The notes: a model not told the origin generated them from the sequence alone. Shown: positions 39,852-48,275, counted from the stretch's first letter. The stretch: DNA of 64,000 bases from Streptomyces aurantiogriseus (GCF_014649375.1 NZ_BMSX01000002.1:380619-444618); one strand, 5' to 3'. A program made the numbers and translations.

Positions 39852-41102
39852 ATGGCCATGCAACCCTGGTTCACCGACGCCAAGCTGGGGATCTTCGTCC
39901 ACTGGGGCATCTACGCCGTCGACGGCGTCCAGGAGTCCTGGTCGTTCTACGACGACATCGTGCCGCACGACCGGTACATGTCCCAGCTCGACCGCTTCAC
40001 CGGCGCCCACTACGACCCGCGCGCCTGGGCCGACCTCTTCGCCCGCGCCGGCGCCAGGTACGCCGTGCTCACCAGCCGCCACCACGACGGTGTCGCCCTC
40101 TGGGACACCCGGTACGGCGACCTCAACCTGGGCCACGACTACATTTCCGGCTACGCCGAGGCCCTGCGCGAGAAGGGCCTCAAGGTCGGCCTCTACTACT
40201 CTCACTCCGACTGGAACCACCCCGACTACGCCACCACCCGCAAGCCGGGCCGCCCGCCGGAGATGGAGGACAACCGCTACTCCGAGTGCGCGGCCGAGGA
40301 CGAGGACCTCGAGGCCTGGGAGCGTTTCCTCGCCTACCGCGACGGCCAGATCCGCGAACTGGCCTCCCGCTACCGGCCCGACCTGATGTGGTTCGACGGC
40401 GAGTGGGACCGCAGCGAGGAACAGTGGCGCATCAAGGAACTCGCCGCGCTGATCCGCTCCTACTCCCCGGACGTCGTGTTCAACGCCCGCATGCTCAGCG
40501 AGGGAGACTACGCCACCCCGGAGCAGGGCGCCCCCATCGTGCCGCCGGAGGGCCCCTGGGAGCTGTGCCTGACGATCAACGACTCCTGGGGCTACCAGCA
40601 CCACGACCACAACCACAAGTCGCTCACCCAGCTCGTCCGCTACTTCACCGAGACCATCGGCGGGGGCGGCAACCTGCTGCTCGACGTCGGTCCGAGGGAG
40701 GACGGCACCATCCCGCGGCCGCAGGTGGAGCGCCTCGAAGGGCTGGGGGAGTGGATCCGCAAGCACGCCGAGGCCGTGTACGGGACGGTCCGGGGGCTCC
40801 CGGCCGGGCACCACTACGGGCCCAGCACCCTCTCCGCCGACCGCCGCACCCTCTATCTCACCCTGTTCGACATCCCGCGCGCCGAGATCGGCGTCCGCGG
40901 TCTGGTCACCCCGGTCCGCAAGGTCTCGGTGCTCGGTACCGGCACCGAACTCGCCCACCGTGTCGTCGGCGGCCTGCACGAGGCCGTCGGGGTGCTGTGG
41001 ATCGACCCGCCCGCCGGGTCCGACCTCGACCCGCACGCCACCGTGCTCGCCGTGGAACTCGACGGCGAGCTGGAGCTGTACCGGGGGGCGGGACGCTTCT
41101 GA
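39852..41102 (+). CDS. GH29 alpha-L-fucosidase
   Basis: 416 residues. The N-terminus WFTDAKLGIFVHWGIYAVDG is the family hallmark, TSRHHDGVALWDT binds fucose, and the nucleophile is Asp182 in MWFDGEWD. The C-terminal ~80 residues form a small beta domain. No signal peptide. It starts three bases after the mannosidase and has no distinct promoter, so the two are co-transcribed. It would remove alpha-linked fucose from imported oligosaccharide. Together with GH2, GH38 and the importer this supports a complex host- or plant-type glycan as substrate. Confidence 0.95.
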   Translation: MAMQPWFTDAKLGIFVHWGIYAVDGVQESWSFYDDIVPHDRYMSQLDRFTGAHYDPRAWADLFARAGARYAVLTSRHHDGVALWDTRYGDLNLGHDYISGYAEALREKGLKVGLYYSHSDWNHPDYATTRKPGRPPEMEDNRYSECAAEDEDLEAWERFLAYRDGQIRELASRYRPDLMWFDGEWDRSEEQWRIKELAALIRSYSPDVVFNARMLSEGDYATPEQGAPIVPPEGPWELCLTINDSWGYQHHDHNHKSLTQLVRYFTETIGGGGNLLLDVGPREDGTIPRPQVERLEGLGEWIRKHAEAVYGTVRGLPAGHHYGPSTLSADRRTLYLTLFDIPRAEIGVRGLVTPVRKVSVLGTGTELAHRVVGGLHEAVGVLWIDPPAGSDLDPHATVLAVELDGELELYRGAGRF

Positions 41103-41405
41103 CGCTTCGGACCGGTCGGCCGCTCCCCGTGACAGCGGCCGACCGGCCCGATCCCCCGTTCCCCCGGGGATCCCCCGTCGATCCCCGATTCCCCCGTCGG
41201 TCCCCTGTGCTCCTCGGTGCGCTGGTGCCTTGGTGCCTCCCACGGAGGTCCCCCGTGATCCCCCGTGATCCCCCGTCGTTCCTCCGTGGGCCTTCGGTGT
41301 TACACCGTTAAGAGCACACTCCTCGAGCCCTGATACACCCCGAGCGGAAAAAAGCCCCCGGATTTTTCGTCCGGGGGACTTCTTCGTACGACGAAGGGGC
41401 GTGGG
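41103..41405. other. intergenic region with GATCCCCCGT-like degenerate repeats and a terminator
   Basis: Convergent gap between the fucosidase (plus) and ATP-grasp (minus) genes. The part from about 41148 to 41292 is made of loosely repeated words of 10-12 bases such as GATCCCCCGT and TTCCCCCGTC, with no gene. The right part holds a strong hairpin terminator (listed separately). Confidence 0.6.
41348..41378 (-). terminator. rho-independent terminator of the ATP-grasp gene
   Basis: Arms CCCCCGGA (41355-41362) and TCCGGGGG (41370-41377) enclose a 7-base loop, and on the minus strand the stem is followed by C then six T (complement of 41348-41353). It sits about 30 bases after the ATP-grasp stop. 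The loop T-run also makes it weakly useful in the other direction for the fucosidase operon. Confidence 0.85.
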
Positions 41406-42563
41406 CTAGAGCGGCAACACCGCCGCCGCGGAAGCCTGGACCTGCGCCTGGGGCTGATCCTGGTCCTGGACGGAGTCGGCCTGCGCCGGCACCGCCGGCA
41501 GCAGCGTCTCCGTCTCCTCGACCCGCTGCTGCGGCAGCGACACCGGCCGCACCGGACGCGGGCCCGACACCACCGTGTAGTCCTGCCCCAGGAACGGTGG
41601 CACGATCTCGCCCGGGTCCTCGCCGAGCGCCAACTGCACGGCCGCCCACGGCGCGTTGACGCCGCAGAGGGACAGCTGGTGCAGGCCGCCGGCCGGACGC
41701 GTGTTGACGTCCATCAGGACCGGCTGCTCGCCGAACATCCGGAACTGGATGTTGGACAGGTAGTGCAGACCGAAGCCCTCGGCGATCCGCTTGGCCGGCT
41801 CCAGCCACTGCTCCTGGAGGGTGAAACCCCGGCGGCGGCCGTTCTTGGTGCGGCCGATGGCCAGGCGGACCCGGTTGTCGGGGCCGGTGAGGCAGTCCAC
41901 GGACACCTCGGGCTGCTCCAGACGGGGCATCACCAGCCAGTCCACCGGCTCGTCCGCCTGCCTCAGCGTCTCGACGACCAGGTCCAGCTGGACGTAGGGG
42001 CTCGGGAAGCCGTTGAGGTGCATGAGCGAGAAGGGGGCGCGCGTGATCACGCGGAAGCCCACGCCGCCCGCGCCGGACGCGGGCTTGAAGCACGCCTTGT
42101 GGCCGCCGGCCTCCAGCTCCTCGACGGCGGCGACGAGTTCGTCGGCCGTTCGCACCCGCCACCACGGCGGCACGGGCGCCCCGATCGCCTGGACGGCCTC
42201 GTAGGCGATCACCTTGTCGTGGAAGACGGCCACCGCCTCGGGCGGCGGCGCCAGCAGTGCCGTGCCGGCCGCCGCGAAGTCCGCGCGGTGCGCCACGATC
42301 GCCGCCTGGTGCAGCCGGGGCACGAACACGTCGATGCCGCGCCGCGCGCACTGGTCGAGCGCGTACTCCACGTACGCGGCCGGGGACAGGCCCTCCGGCT
42401 CCAGGTCGGCGGTGTCGGCGGCGGCCAGGACGGGTGAGTCGGCGTCCCCGTGCGTGGCATGGATCTCGACGGCGCGGTCGCTGGGATTTCGCCGCAGCTG
42501 ATCCATGAAGAACACGTTCTCCGCGTACGTGCGGTTGAGCCAGACGCGTACGCGAGAGACCAT
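41406..42563 (-). CDS. ATP-grasp domain protein
   Basis: 385 residues. An ATP-grasp fold is supported by the pre-ATP-grasp opening VRVWLNRTYAENVFF, the nucleotide-binding strand KACFKPASGAGGVGFRV and the metal-binding tail FRMFGEQPVLMDVNTRPAGG with Asp and Asn typical of the family. The last ~45 residues are a disordered Gln/Ala/Pro-rich tail. ATP-grasp ligases join a carboxylate, activated as acyl phosphate, to an amine or thiol; the partner molecules here are unknown. It is a single-gene unit with its own terminator and is divergent from the metallophosphoesterase gene. Confidence 0.85.
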   Translation of the reverse strand: MVSRVRVWLNRTYAENVFFMDQLRRNPSDRAVEIHATHGDADSPVLAAADTADLEPEGLSPAAYVEYALDQCARRGIDVFVPRLHQAAIVAHRADFAAAGTALLAPPPEAVAVFHDKVIAYEAVQAIGAPVPPWWRVRTADELVAAVEELEAGGHKACFKPASGAGGVGFRVITRAPFSLMHLNGFPSPYVQLDLVVETLRQADEPVDWLVMPRLEQPEVSVDCLTGPDNRVRLAIGRTKNGRRRGFTLQEQWLEPAKRIAEGFGLHYLSNIQFRMFGEQPVLMDVNTRPAGGLHQLSLCGVNAPWAAVQLALGEDPGEIVPPFLGQDYTVVSGPRPVRPVSLPQQRVEETETLLPAVPAQADSVQDQDQPQAQVQASAAAVLPL

Positions 42564-42858
42564 GCAGGCCGCCTTTCAAGGGTTCGCGGGCAGGGCGAAG
42601 CAGGCCCGTGCCCGGGCAGGGTGGATGGAGGGACACCAAACCGCCCCGTGCGAAGGGACGTTCATGGCGGTGGTGTTGGGGCGATCATACGGCGTCCCGG
42701 GGGTGCCGCGTGCAACGCGCGTGTTACGGATTTCCCGATCATGTTCAGGTCGATCCGGGTGTCGGGTAATGACGCCTTGTCCCACGCGCGGGAATGTGTT
42801 GTCGTGGTGCCATTCGTGTGTTCGTCCGGGGCGCGCGTGCACGAGCGGGGGAGCGGAC
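42564..42858. promoter_or_regulatory. divergent upstream region, ATP-grasp versus metallophosphoesterase
   Basis: 295 bases with no convincing gene. The metallophosphoesterase frame stays open leftward to an ATG at 42664, but the residues so added are low in similarity to anything and contain no domain, so the GTG at 42859 behind GGGGAG was taken as start. AT-rich spots near 42685 (CGATCATACGG) and 42725-42775 are the likely promoter positions; no clear box pair was assigned. Confidence 0.5.
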
Positions 42859-43719
42859 GTGACGTCGACGGCCGGTGGTGCCGGACAGCTGCTGGCCATC
42901 AGCGATCTGCACATCGGATATCCGGAGAACCGCGCTCTGGTCGAGCGCATGGTCCCGGAGTCCGACGACGACTGGCTGCTCGTGGCCGGTGACGTCTCCG
43001 AGAGCGTCGCCGACATCGGATGGACGCTGAAGACGCTCGCGAGCCGCTTCCGCAAGGTCGTCTGGGCGCCCGGCAACCACGAACTGTGGACCCACCCCAA
43101 GGACACCGTCACCCTGCGCGGGGTCGCCCGTTACGAGCACCTCGTCGAACTGTGCCGCGACCTCGGCGTGATCACCCCCGAGGACCCCTACCCGGTGTGG
43201 GAGGGCCCCGGCGGCCCGGTGGCGGTCGCTCCGCTGTTCCTGCTGTACGACTACTCGTTCCTGCCGGCCGGCTGCGCCACCAAGGAGGAGGGGCTGGCGT
43301 ACGCGCACCGGACCGGGGTGGTCTGCAACGACGAGTACCTGCTGCACCCCGACCCGTACCCGACCCGCGAGGACTGGTGCCGGGCCCGTGTCGCGGAGAC
43401 GGAACGCCGGCTGGCCGCCCTGCCGTCCGGCCTGCCCACGGTCCTCGTCAACCACTACCCGCTGGACCGGCACCCCACGGACGTCCTGTGGTATCCCGAG
43501 TTCGCCATGTGGTGCGGCACGGCGCTGACCGCGGACTGGCACCGCCGCTTCCGCGTCGCCGCCATGGTCTACGGCCATCTGCACATCCCGCGGATCACCT
43601 GGCACGAGGGCGTCCGCTTCGAGGAGGTGTCGGTGGGCTACCCCCGCGAGTGGAGCAAGCGCCCGCAGCCGCCGGGGCGCCTGCGCCGCATCCTGCCGAC
43701 CAAGGACGGATCCGCGTGA
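42859..43719 (+). CDS. calcineurin-like metallophosphoesterase
   Basis: 286 residues with the five phosphoesterase motifs in order: ISDLHIG, VAGDVSES, APGNHELW, LVNHYPLD and YGHLHIPR. GTG start behind GGGGAG. It overlaps the phosphopantetheinyl transferase gene by four bases (GTGA), and this two-gene pairing is one I recognise from other Streptomyces genomes. A role in removing phosphopantetheine, opposing the transferase, is an attractive guess but nothing in the sequence proves it; another small phosphoester is equally possible. Cytoplasmic, no signal. Confidence 0.9.
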   Translation: MTSTAGGAGQLLAISDLHIGYPENRALVERMVPESDDDWLLVAGDVSESVADIGWTLKTLASRFRKVVWAPGNHELWTHPKDTVTLRGVARYEHLVELCRDLGVITPEDPYPVWEGPGGPVAVAPLFLLYDYSFLPAGCATKEEGLAYAHRTGVVCNDEYLLHPDPYPTREDWCRARVAETERRLAALPSGLPTVLVNHYPLDRHPTDVLWYPEFAMWCGTALTADWHRRFRVAAMVYGHLHIPRITWHEGVRFEEVSVGYPREWSKRPQPPGRLRRILPTKDGSA

Positions 43720-44405
43720 TCGAGGAGCTGCTGCCGGAGACGGTCGTCGCCGTGGAGGCCCACGGCGAGGACGGCGTCCGTGAGTTCGGGGACGGGCCGC
43801 TGTACCCGGAGGAAGAAGCGCTCGTGGCGCGCGCCGTCGCCAAGCGCCGGCGCGAGTTCACCGTCGTACGCTCCTGCGCTCGGCGCGCCATGGAGAAGCT
43901 CGGGGTGCCTGTGCAGCCCGTGCTGCCCGGCGAGCGCGGTGCCCCGCAGTGGCCGGCCGGGCTGACCGGCAGCATGACCCACTGCGACGGCTATGGTGCC
44001 GCCGCGCTGGTCCGCGCCGCCGACCTGGCCTCCCTCGGCATCGACGCCGAACCCCACCAGCCGCTCCCGGAGGGTGTCCTGTCCGCCGTTGCCCTGCCGG
44101 CCGAGGCCGAACGGCTTCGCGGCCTGGCCGCGGACCGCCCCGAGATCCACTGGGACCGGCTGCTGTTCAGCGCCAAGGAATCCGTCTACAAGGCGTGGTT
44201 CCCCCTCACCCGAAAGTGGCTGGACTTCAGCGAGGCCGACATCGACATCGACGCGGGCCTCGCGAACGGCTCCGGCGGCACCTTCCGAGCCCGTCTCCTC
44301 GTCCCCGGCCCTCTTCTCGGCGACCGCAGGCTCGGCCACTTCGACGGCCGCTGGACCGTGGGCCAGGGGCTGGTGGCGACGGCCGTCGCGGTGCCGCACG
44401 CCTGA
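43716..44405 (+). CDS. Sfp/EntD-type 4'-phosphopantetheinyl transferase
   Basis: 229 residues. The transferase attaches phosphopantetheine from CoA to carrier-protein serines, activating polyketide and non-ribosomal peptide synthases. Seen are the CoA-binding start region RREFTVVRSCARRAMEKLG, GSMTHCDGYGAAAL, the magnesium-binding GIDAEPH (Asp and Glu), and the signature WDRLLFSAKESVYKAW. GTG start overlaps the phosphoesterase stop. It resembles the EntD-like group with a longer C-terminal part. No synthase genes are in this window, so it is probably a general-purpose enzyme of the strain. Confidence 0.95.
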   Translation: MIEELLPETVVAVEAHGEDGVREFGDGPLYPEEEALVARAVAKRRREFTVVRSCARRAMEKLGVPVQPVLPGERGAPQWPAGLTGSMTHCDGYGAAALVRAADLASLGIDAEPHQPLPEGVLSAVALPAEAERLRGLAADRPEIHWDRLLFSAKESVYKAWFPLTRKWLDFSEADIDIDAGLANGSGGTFRARLLVPGPLLGDRRLGHFDGRWTVGQGLVATAVAVPHA

Positions 44406-44480
44406 GCCCTGCAGTCGGCCTCGTCACGGACGGGCGCCCGGACGCGCTTCCCCGCACGCCCGGGCCCGCTCGTCACCCCG

Positions 44481-44720
44481 TCATCTCTCCGGGCACCAGC
44501 TGTGCAGCAGGCGGAAGAACTCCTCCTCGTTGCCCGTCAGGCCTGCGGCCGCCAGGGCCTGTTCCGCCTCGGCCAGGACGGTGGGTGGGACCACCGGGGG
44601 GAAACGGTCGTGGGGCGGGTCGCCGGTGTCGTCGCCGAAGGCGGCTCTGACGGTGTGGAGCAGGCGCAGGTAGGCCTGGACGGCGGTGCGCTCGCGGTCG
44701 GTCAGTACGGCAGTGGGCAT
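44481..44720 (-). CDS. small hypothetical protein
   Basis: 79 residues from the ATG at 44718-44720, which has GGGGAGAG eight bases upstream. The sequence (MPTAVLTDRERTAVQAYLRL, ending EEEFFRLLHSWCPER) is helical, moderately acidic and has clean codon bias, so it is likely real. I do not recognise a family. It converges on the phosphopantetheinyl transferase gene. The frame is open farther upstream but with Arg-rich residues only. Confidence 0.6.
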   Translation of the reverse strand: MPTAVLTDRERTAVQAYLRLLHTVRAAFGDDTGDPPHDRFPPVVPPTVLAEAEQALAAAGLTGNEEEFFRLLHSWCPER

Positions 44721-45272
44721 CGGTCGGCTCTCCCCGTGTCGGCGTCGTCTCCCACGCGCCCTGACGGCGCGTACGCCCCCCATGCGGCGGCGCACCTCCC
44801 AGCTTGCCGTCCACCACTGACAATCCGGTCTCGCTCCACCTCGGTTCGCCCGCTTAGCCGAGGTGGAACCTCGGGGAAACCCCTGGGGAAAACCGTCCCT
44901 ACGCTGGGGTGAAGGGCTTTCGGCGGATCGCCGACGGCCTCGGTGACGGGAGGCGACTGTCTACGGGCGGCCGACGACCGACGACAGTCCGATGATGGCG
45001 GGCGCCAGACGACTGACGACTGTCTACAGGTGACCGGAGACGGGTCCACGGCAGGCGGCGGACGACAGGCGACAGGTGACTGTCTACAAGCGACCGGCAA
45101 CCGACAACCGGCGACCGTCGGTCGGCCACCGGTGACAGTCGATCTGCGACCGGTGTCCGTCGACCGGTGACTGTCGACCGGTGACTGTCGACCGGTGACC
45201 GGTGACCGGTGACCGTCGACCGGCGACGGTCGATCGACGACCGAGGCCGCTCGCGCCCCGATCCGCCGATCC
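44721..45272. repeat. gene-free region with degenerate ACTGTC/GACCGGT repeats
   Basis: No believable gene. GACTGTCTAC recurs at 44955, 45018 and 45078 (about 60-base steps), and from about 45160 to 45225 it collapses into short-period copies of CGACCGGTGACTGT (14 bases) and CCGGTGA. The array lies just after the ImmA stop on the minus strand, so it would be transcribed as the 3' tail of that message. Frames crossing it give Asp/Arg/Val repeats with no family match. Confidence 0.75.
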
Positions 45273-45833
45273 TCAGGCCCCGCCCCGCTTCTGCCGCCCC
45301 AGATACCCCAGCGACGCCTCGATCCGCCCCGCCAGATGGTCCCGCTGGCCGCGCCCTCGCCCCGACGAACCCGCCAGCCAGGCGCGGCACTTGCTGGCCA
45401 GCAGCAGCCCGAAGCGTTCGGCGTCCCGCTCGTCGGCCTGGTCGAAGCGGGTGCGGGCGGCGACCTTGTGGACCGTCGCCTGGAGGTCCGCCCCGTCGTG
45501 CAGTAAACGGGCGGCGACGGCGGCACCCTCGACGTGGTGACTGCAGTGGCCCGCCTTCATGTGCCACAGCTCGTGACCGAGGATCACCAACTGGTGGTCG
45601 GGCGCGGTGCGTTCCTCGATGACGACGAGGTCCTGGTCGGTCATGTCGAGCCACAGCCCGCTGGCGGTGCCGGGCGGGAAAGGGGCCGTACGGAAGTGGA
45701 CGGGGCGGCCGCGGCGTCTGCTCATGCCGTCGCACAGGGCGGTGTACAGGTCGGCCGGTGCGGCCGGGGCCGGGAGGGTCAGCTCCGCGACCAGCTCGTC
45801 GCACAGGCGGCGCATGTCCTTGGCGATGCCCAC
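45273..45833 (-). CDS. ImmA/IrrE-family metallopeptidase with a TTA codon
   Basis: 186 residues from GTG at 45831-45833 (GGGAG seven bases upstream). Zinc-protease motif HELWH at 87-91 with a further His in KAGHCSHH. ImmA-type proteases cleave partner XRE repressors; here the XRE gene lies 14 bases upstream on the same strand. Leu110 is encoded by TTA (plus-strand taa at 45504-45506), the codon that in Streptomyces needs the developmentally controlled bldA tRNA, and the only in-frame TTA I noticed in an intact gene here. Expression may therefore be tied to development. The family is clear; the XRE partner as substrate is inference. Confidence 0.9.
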   Translation of the reverse strand: MGIAKDMRRLCDELVAELTLPAPAAPADLYTALCDGMSRRRGRPVHFRTAPFPPGTASGLWLDMTDQDLVVIEERTAPDHQLVILGHELWHMKAGHCSHHVEGAAVAARLLHDGADLQATVHKVAARTRFDQADERDAERFGLLLASKCRAWLAGSSGRGRGQRDHLAGRIEASLGYLGRQKRGGA

Positions 45834-45847
45834 AGTTATCTCCCGGA

Positions 45848-46498
45848 TCACGACTCGGGCCGCTTCACGCTCTCCAGGAGCATGTCCAGCCACTCGGCGA
45901 CCTTGTCCCGGTGCTGGTCGGTGGGCAACTGCGCGGCCCGCCAGGCGATCCCGCGCACACCGTGGTCCTGCAGCAGCCGCTCCAGCGGGTCCTCGGCGGC
46001 CGCGGCCGCCTCCCGGGCGGCGAGCTTCTGCAGCAGCTCCTGTTCGATGTGCTGGAGGGCGCCCGCGAGGGCCTCGGGGTCCTCGGCCGTGAGGAAGCCG
46101 GCGTGGACGCGGAAGAAGCGCTGGAGGGCGTCGCAGTGCTCCATCGTGGGGCGGCGGTCGCCGTTGATGAGGGCGCCCGCCTGCTGCCGCGACATACCGG
46201 CGCCGTCGGCGATCTCCTGCTGGGTGTACTTGCGCCCGTTGGGCTTGAGCCGGGTGCGGCGCAGCAGGTCCAGCCGTTGCAGGAACCGGGCCTGTACGTC
46301 CGGTTCGCCGGCCGGGCGCCCGCTCAGCAGGGCCTTGACGACGGGCTCGGGGACGCCGGAGGCGACGGAGAGCCGTCCGGTGTGGAAGACCTCCGCGTGC
46401 GGCACGCCGAGCCGGTCGGCGAGCGCGGTGACGCGGGCGACGACGGCCGACAGCAGCACCGTCGCCGTGGCGCCCGGAACCTGAAAGCCATCCGTCAC
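45848..46498 (-). CDS. XRE-family regulator with two HTH-like domains
   Basis: 216 residues from GTG at 46496-46498 with AGGAG eight bases upstream. A helical HTH-like segment at about 30-75 (TGRLSVASGVPEPVVKALL) is followed by a full XRE-type HTH at about 88-130 (KYTQQEIADGAGMSRQQAGALINGDRRPT), then a helical C-terminal part rich in Leu and Glu. It is the upstream partner of the ImmA protease, a pair that in other bacteria forms a repressor and its cleaving protease. A palindrome GCCACA-AC-TGTGGC (46602-46615) and a 32-base concentric dyad (46627-46658) in its upstream DNA are candidate binding sites. Confidence 0.88.
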   Translation of the reverse strand: MTDGFQVPGATATVLLSAVVARVTALADRLGVPHAEVFHTGRLSVASGVPEPVVKALLSGRPAGEPDVQARFLQRLDLLRRTRLKPNGRKYTQQEIADGAGMSRQQAGALINGDRRPTMEHCDALQRFFRVHAGFLTAEDPEALAGALQHIEQELLQKLAAREAAAAAEDPLERLLQDHGVRGIAWRAAQLPTDQHRDKVAEWLDMLLESVKRPES

Positions 46499-46601
46499 CG
46501 ACAGGTCTCCTACGTCTCTCACGACCCTCTCACAGGCACACACGCGATCGCCGTGAACTGACCGGAGAGTAGCGGGTCTTTCGAACTCACATCCAGGTCT
46601 C

Positions 46602-46615
46602 GCCACAACTGTGGC
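46602..46615. promoter_or_regulatory. palindromic operator candidate in the XRE/MmyB divergent region
   Basis: GCCACA (46602-46607), two bases, TGTGGC (46610-46615): perfect 6-base arms. It lies about 105 bases upstream of the XRE start and just before the larger dyad, with the same CCAC/GTGG half-site core, which suggests one protein binds both. Confidence 0.6.
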
Positions 46616-46626
46616 CAATTTCAGCC

Positions 46627-46658
46627 GTCAACGAGCGTGGAATGCCACGATAGTTGAC
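46627..46658. promoter_or_regulatory. 32-bp concentric dyad overlapping the MmyB-gene promoter
   Basis: Outer arms GTCAAC (46627-46632) and GTTGAC (46653-46658) and inner arms CGTGG (46636-46640) and CCACG (46645-46649) share exactly the same centre, with 3-base steps between and a 4-base core. The right outer arm is the -35 box of the plus-strand promoter, so binding should block it. Two nested half-sites one helical turn apart suit a dimer or tetramer of an HTH protein. Confidence 0.8.
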
Positions 46659-46683
46659 ATGTGAAGCGCCCGGGCAGCAGGAT
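46654..46683 (+). promoter_or_regulatory. promoter of the MmyB-domain gene
   Basis: TTGACA (46654-46659), an 18-base spacer and CAGGAT (46678-46683) make a good Streptomyces vegetative promoter, starting transcription about 40 bases before the ATG at 46730. Confidence 0.65.
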
Positions 46684-46729
46684 CGGGGCGCCGCGTGAAG
46701 GCCGCAGAGGCAAGAGGGGTGACCTCCCG

Positions 46730-47395
46730 ATGGCATATCAGGCAGGTGGGCAGCGGTCGGCACCGCGGCCCGTCCCCGAGAGTCCCGAGGCCCAGGCCTA
46801 CCTCCTGGACTACGCCGCGTACCTGGAGGCCGTGCCCTTCCCGTCCGTCGTGCTGGACCACCGCTGGGATGTCGTCCTCGCCAACACCGCTTTCCGGTCA
46901 CTCTTCCGGGAGGTGGGTCCGCATCCGACCGCCCTGCCGGGCGACAACTTCCTCCGGTTCGTCCTCTTCCATCCCGACGCGTCCTCGGTTCTCGGCGACC
47001 ATGAGTCCAGCTGGTGCCTGCCGATGCTGGCCCGCTTCGCGGCGGCCCTCGAACGGCACGGGCACGACCCCGGGCTCCAGGCGATCCGCCGTGAGATCGC
47101 CCAGGATCCGATCATGGAGGCCGCCTACCGGCAGGGCCTGCCGCACTGGATCCGCGCGGTCGGCGAGGAGGCCGTCGAGCACGACGGGGCGGTCCGGCCC
47201 CTGCGCCATCCGGATCCGCGCCGGGGTGCCACGGAGTGCCGTATCGTCGGCGAGACGCCGAGGACCCTGCAGGACATGGGATACACGCGGCTGACGATGG
47301 TGCTGCGCGAGGCCCCGGCTCCCGCGCCCCGCAGGGCACGCCGTGCCCGCCGCACCGCGGGACACCTCAGGGTGGTCCCGGCCCCCGAGGCCTGA
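46730..47395 (+). CDS. stand-alone MmyB-type ligand-binding domain protein (no HTH)
   Basis: 221 residues. The body matches the PAS-like MmyB ligand-binding domain that normally forms the C-terminal part of Streptomyces XRE regulators: PSVVLDHRWDVVLANTAFRSLF, then DNFLRFVLFHPDA and a late TRLTMVLREAP. What is missing is the usual N-terminal helix-turn-helix; the ATG at 46730, behind AGAGGGG, leaves only about 25 residues before the domain, and the upstream frame has no HTH. The protein may be a sensor that works with the divergent XRE protein. A basic Ala/Arg tail follows. Family sure, function unknown. Confidence 0.85.
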   Translation: MAYQAGGQRSAPRPVPESPEAQAYLLDYAAYLEAVPFPSVVLDHRWDVVLANTAFRSLFREVGPHPTALPGDNFLRFVLFHPDASSVLGDHESSWCLPMLARFAAALERHGHDPGLQAIRREIAQDPIMEAAYRQGLPHWIRAVGEEAVEHDGAVRPLRHPDPRRGATECRIVGETPRTLQDMGYTRLTMVLREAPAPAPRRARRARRTAGHLRVVPAPEA

Positions 47396-47435
47396 CCGGG
47401 CACCGTCGGCGTTCAGGTCGCCGACGGCGCCCAGG

Positions 47436-48275
47436 TCAGCGAAGACCGTCCTTGAGCGGGGGAGGCGCGTCCATCGGGGCTGCCTCCAGGGGTGTGCCGC
47501 CGAGCTGCACACCGCGCTTCGCCGCCTGGATCTGCTCGTACACATGCGTGCGCAGCTCGGCGAAGCGCGGGGCGACCCGGGTGTGCAGCTGGTCACGGTC
47601 CGGCGGGAGATCGACCTTCAGCTGTTCCTGTACGACGGTCGGTGAGGCGGACAGGACGACCACCCGCTCGCCCAGGTACACGGCCTCGTCGATGTCGTGG
47701 GTGACGAACAGGATGGTGATTCCGCGCTCCCGCCACAGGCCCCGTACGAGGTCCTCCAGGTCGGCGCGGGTCTGCGCGTCCACGGCCGCGAACGGCTCGT
47801 CCATCAGCAGGACGCGGGGCTCGTAGGCGAGGGCCCTGGCGATCGCCACCCGCTGCTGCATGCCGCCGGACAGCTGCCAGGGGTACGCGGAAGAGGCGTC
47901 CGCGAGTCCTACCGACCTCAGGGCGTCGGCGACCAGGTCCCGTCGCCGCGCCTTGCTCAACCCCTTCTGCTTCAGCGGGAGTTCGACGTTCTCGCCGACC
48001 CGCATCCACGGGAACAGACTCCGCCCGTACTCCTGGAACACGAACGCCATCCCGGGCGGCGGCCCCGTCACCTGCCGCCCCTCCAGCAGGACTTCACCGG
48101 CCGTGGGTGCCAGCAGGCCGCCCATGCACTTCAGCAGCGTCGTCTTGCCGCAGCCCGACGGGCCGACGAGACAGACGAGTTCGCCCGCGCCGACCGTGAA
48201 GGTGAGGTCGCGCACCGCCTCCACCCGCCGCCCGGATCCCTCGTAGACCTTCTTCAGGCCGCGTACGTCGAGCAT
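47436..48275 (-). CDS. ABC transporter ATP-binding protein (nitrate/sulfonate/taurine type)
   Basis: 279 residues. Walker A GPSGCGKTT, Q-loop FVFQEYGRSLFPWM, ABC signature LSGGMQQR, Walker B VLLMDEPFAAVD and the switch His in FVTHDIDEAVYLG are all intact. It is the SsuB/TauB/NrtD-like ATPase of an importer for small organic anions. The C-terminal ~50 residues are an extension. It ends the four-gene importer set after two permeases and a binding protein. Given the adjacent Rieske oxygenase, an aromatic acid is a likely cargo; sulfonates are the alternative. Confidence 0.95.
   Translation of the reverse strand: MLDVRGLKKVYEGSGRRVEAVRDLTFTVGAGELVCLVGPSGCGKTTLLKCMGGLLAPTAGEVLLEGRQVTGPPPGMAFVFQEYGRSLFPWMRVGENVELPLKQKGLSKARRRDLVADALRSVGLADASSAYPWQLSGGMQQRVAIARALAYEPRVLLMDEPFAAVDAQTRADLEDLVRGLWRERGITILFVTHDIDEAVYLGERVVVLSASPTVVQEQLKVDLPPDRDQLHTRVAPRFAELRTHVYEQIQAAKRGVQLGGTPLEAAPMDAPPPLKDGLR

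Noticed and set aside
42664..42858. N-terminal extension of the metallophosphoesterase
   Set aside because: The extra residues show no similarity to the family, and the GTG at 42859 has a good ribosome site.
44940..45245. Repeats considered as CRISPR
   Set aside because: Repeat units are short, degenerate and of changing period, with no constant spacers and no cas genes.
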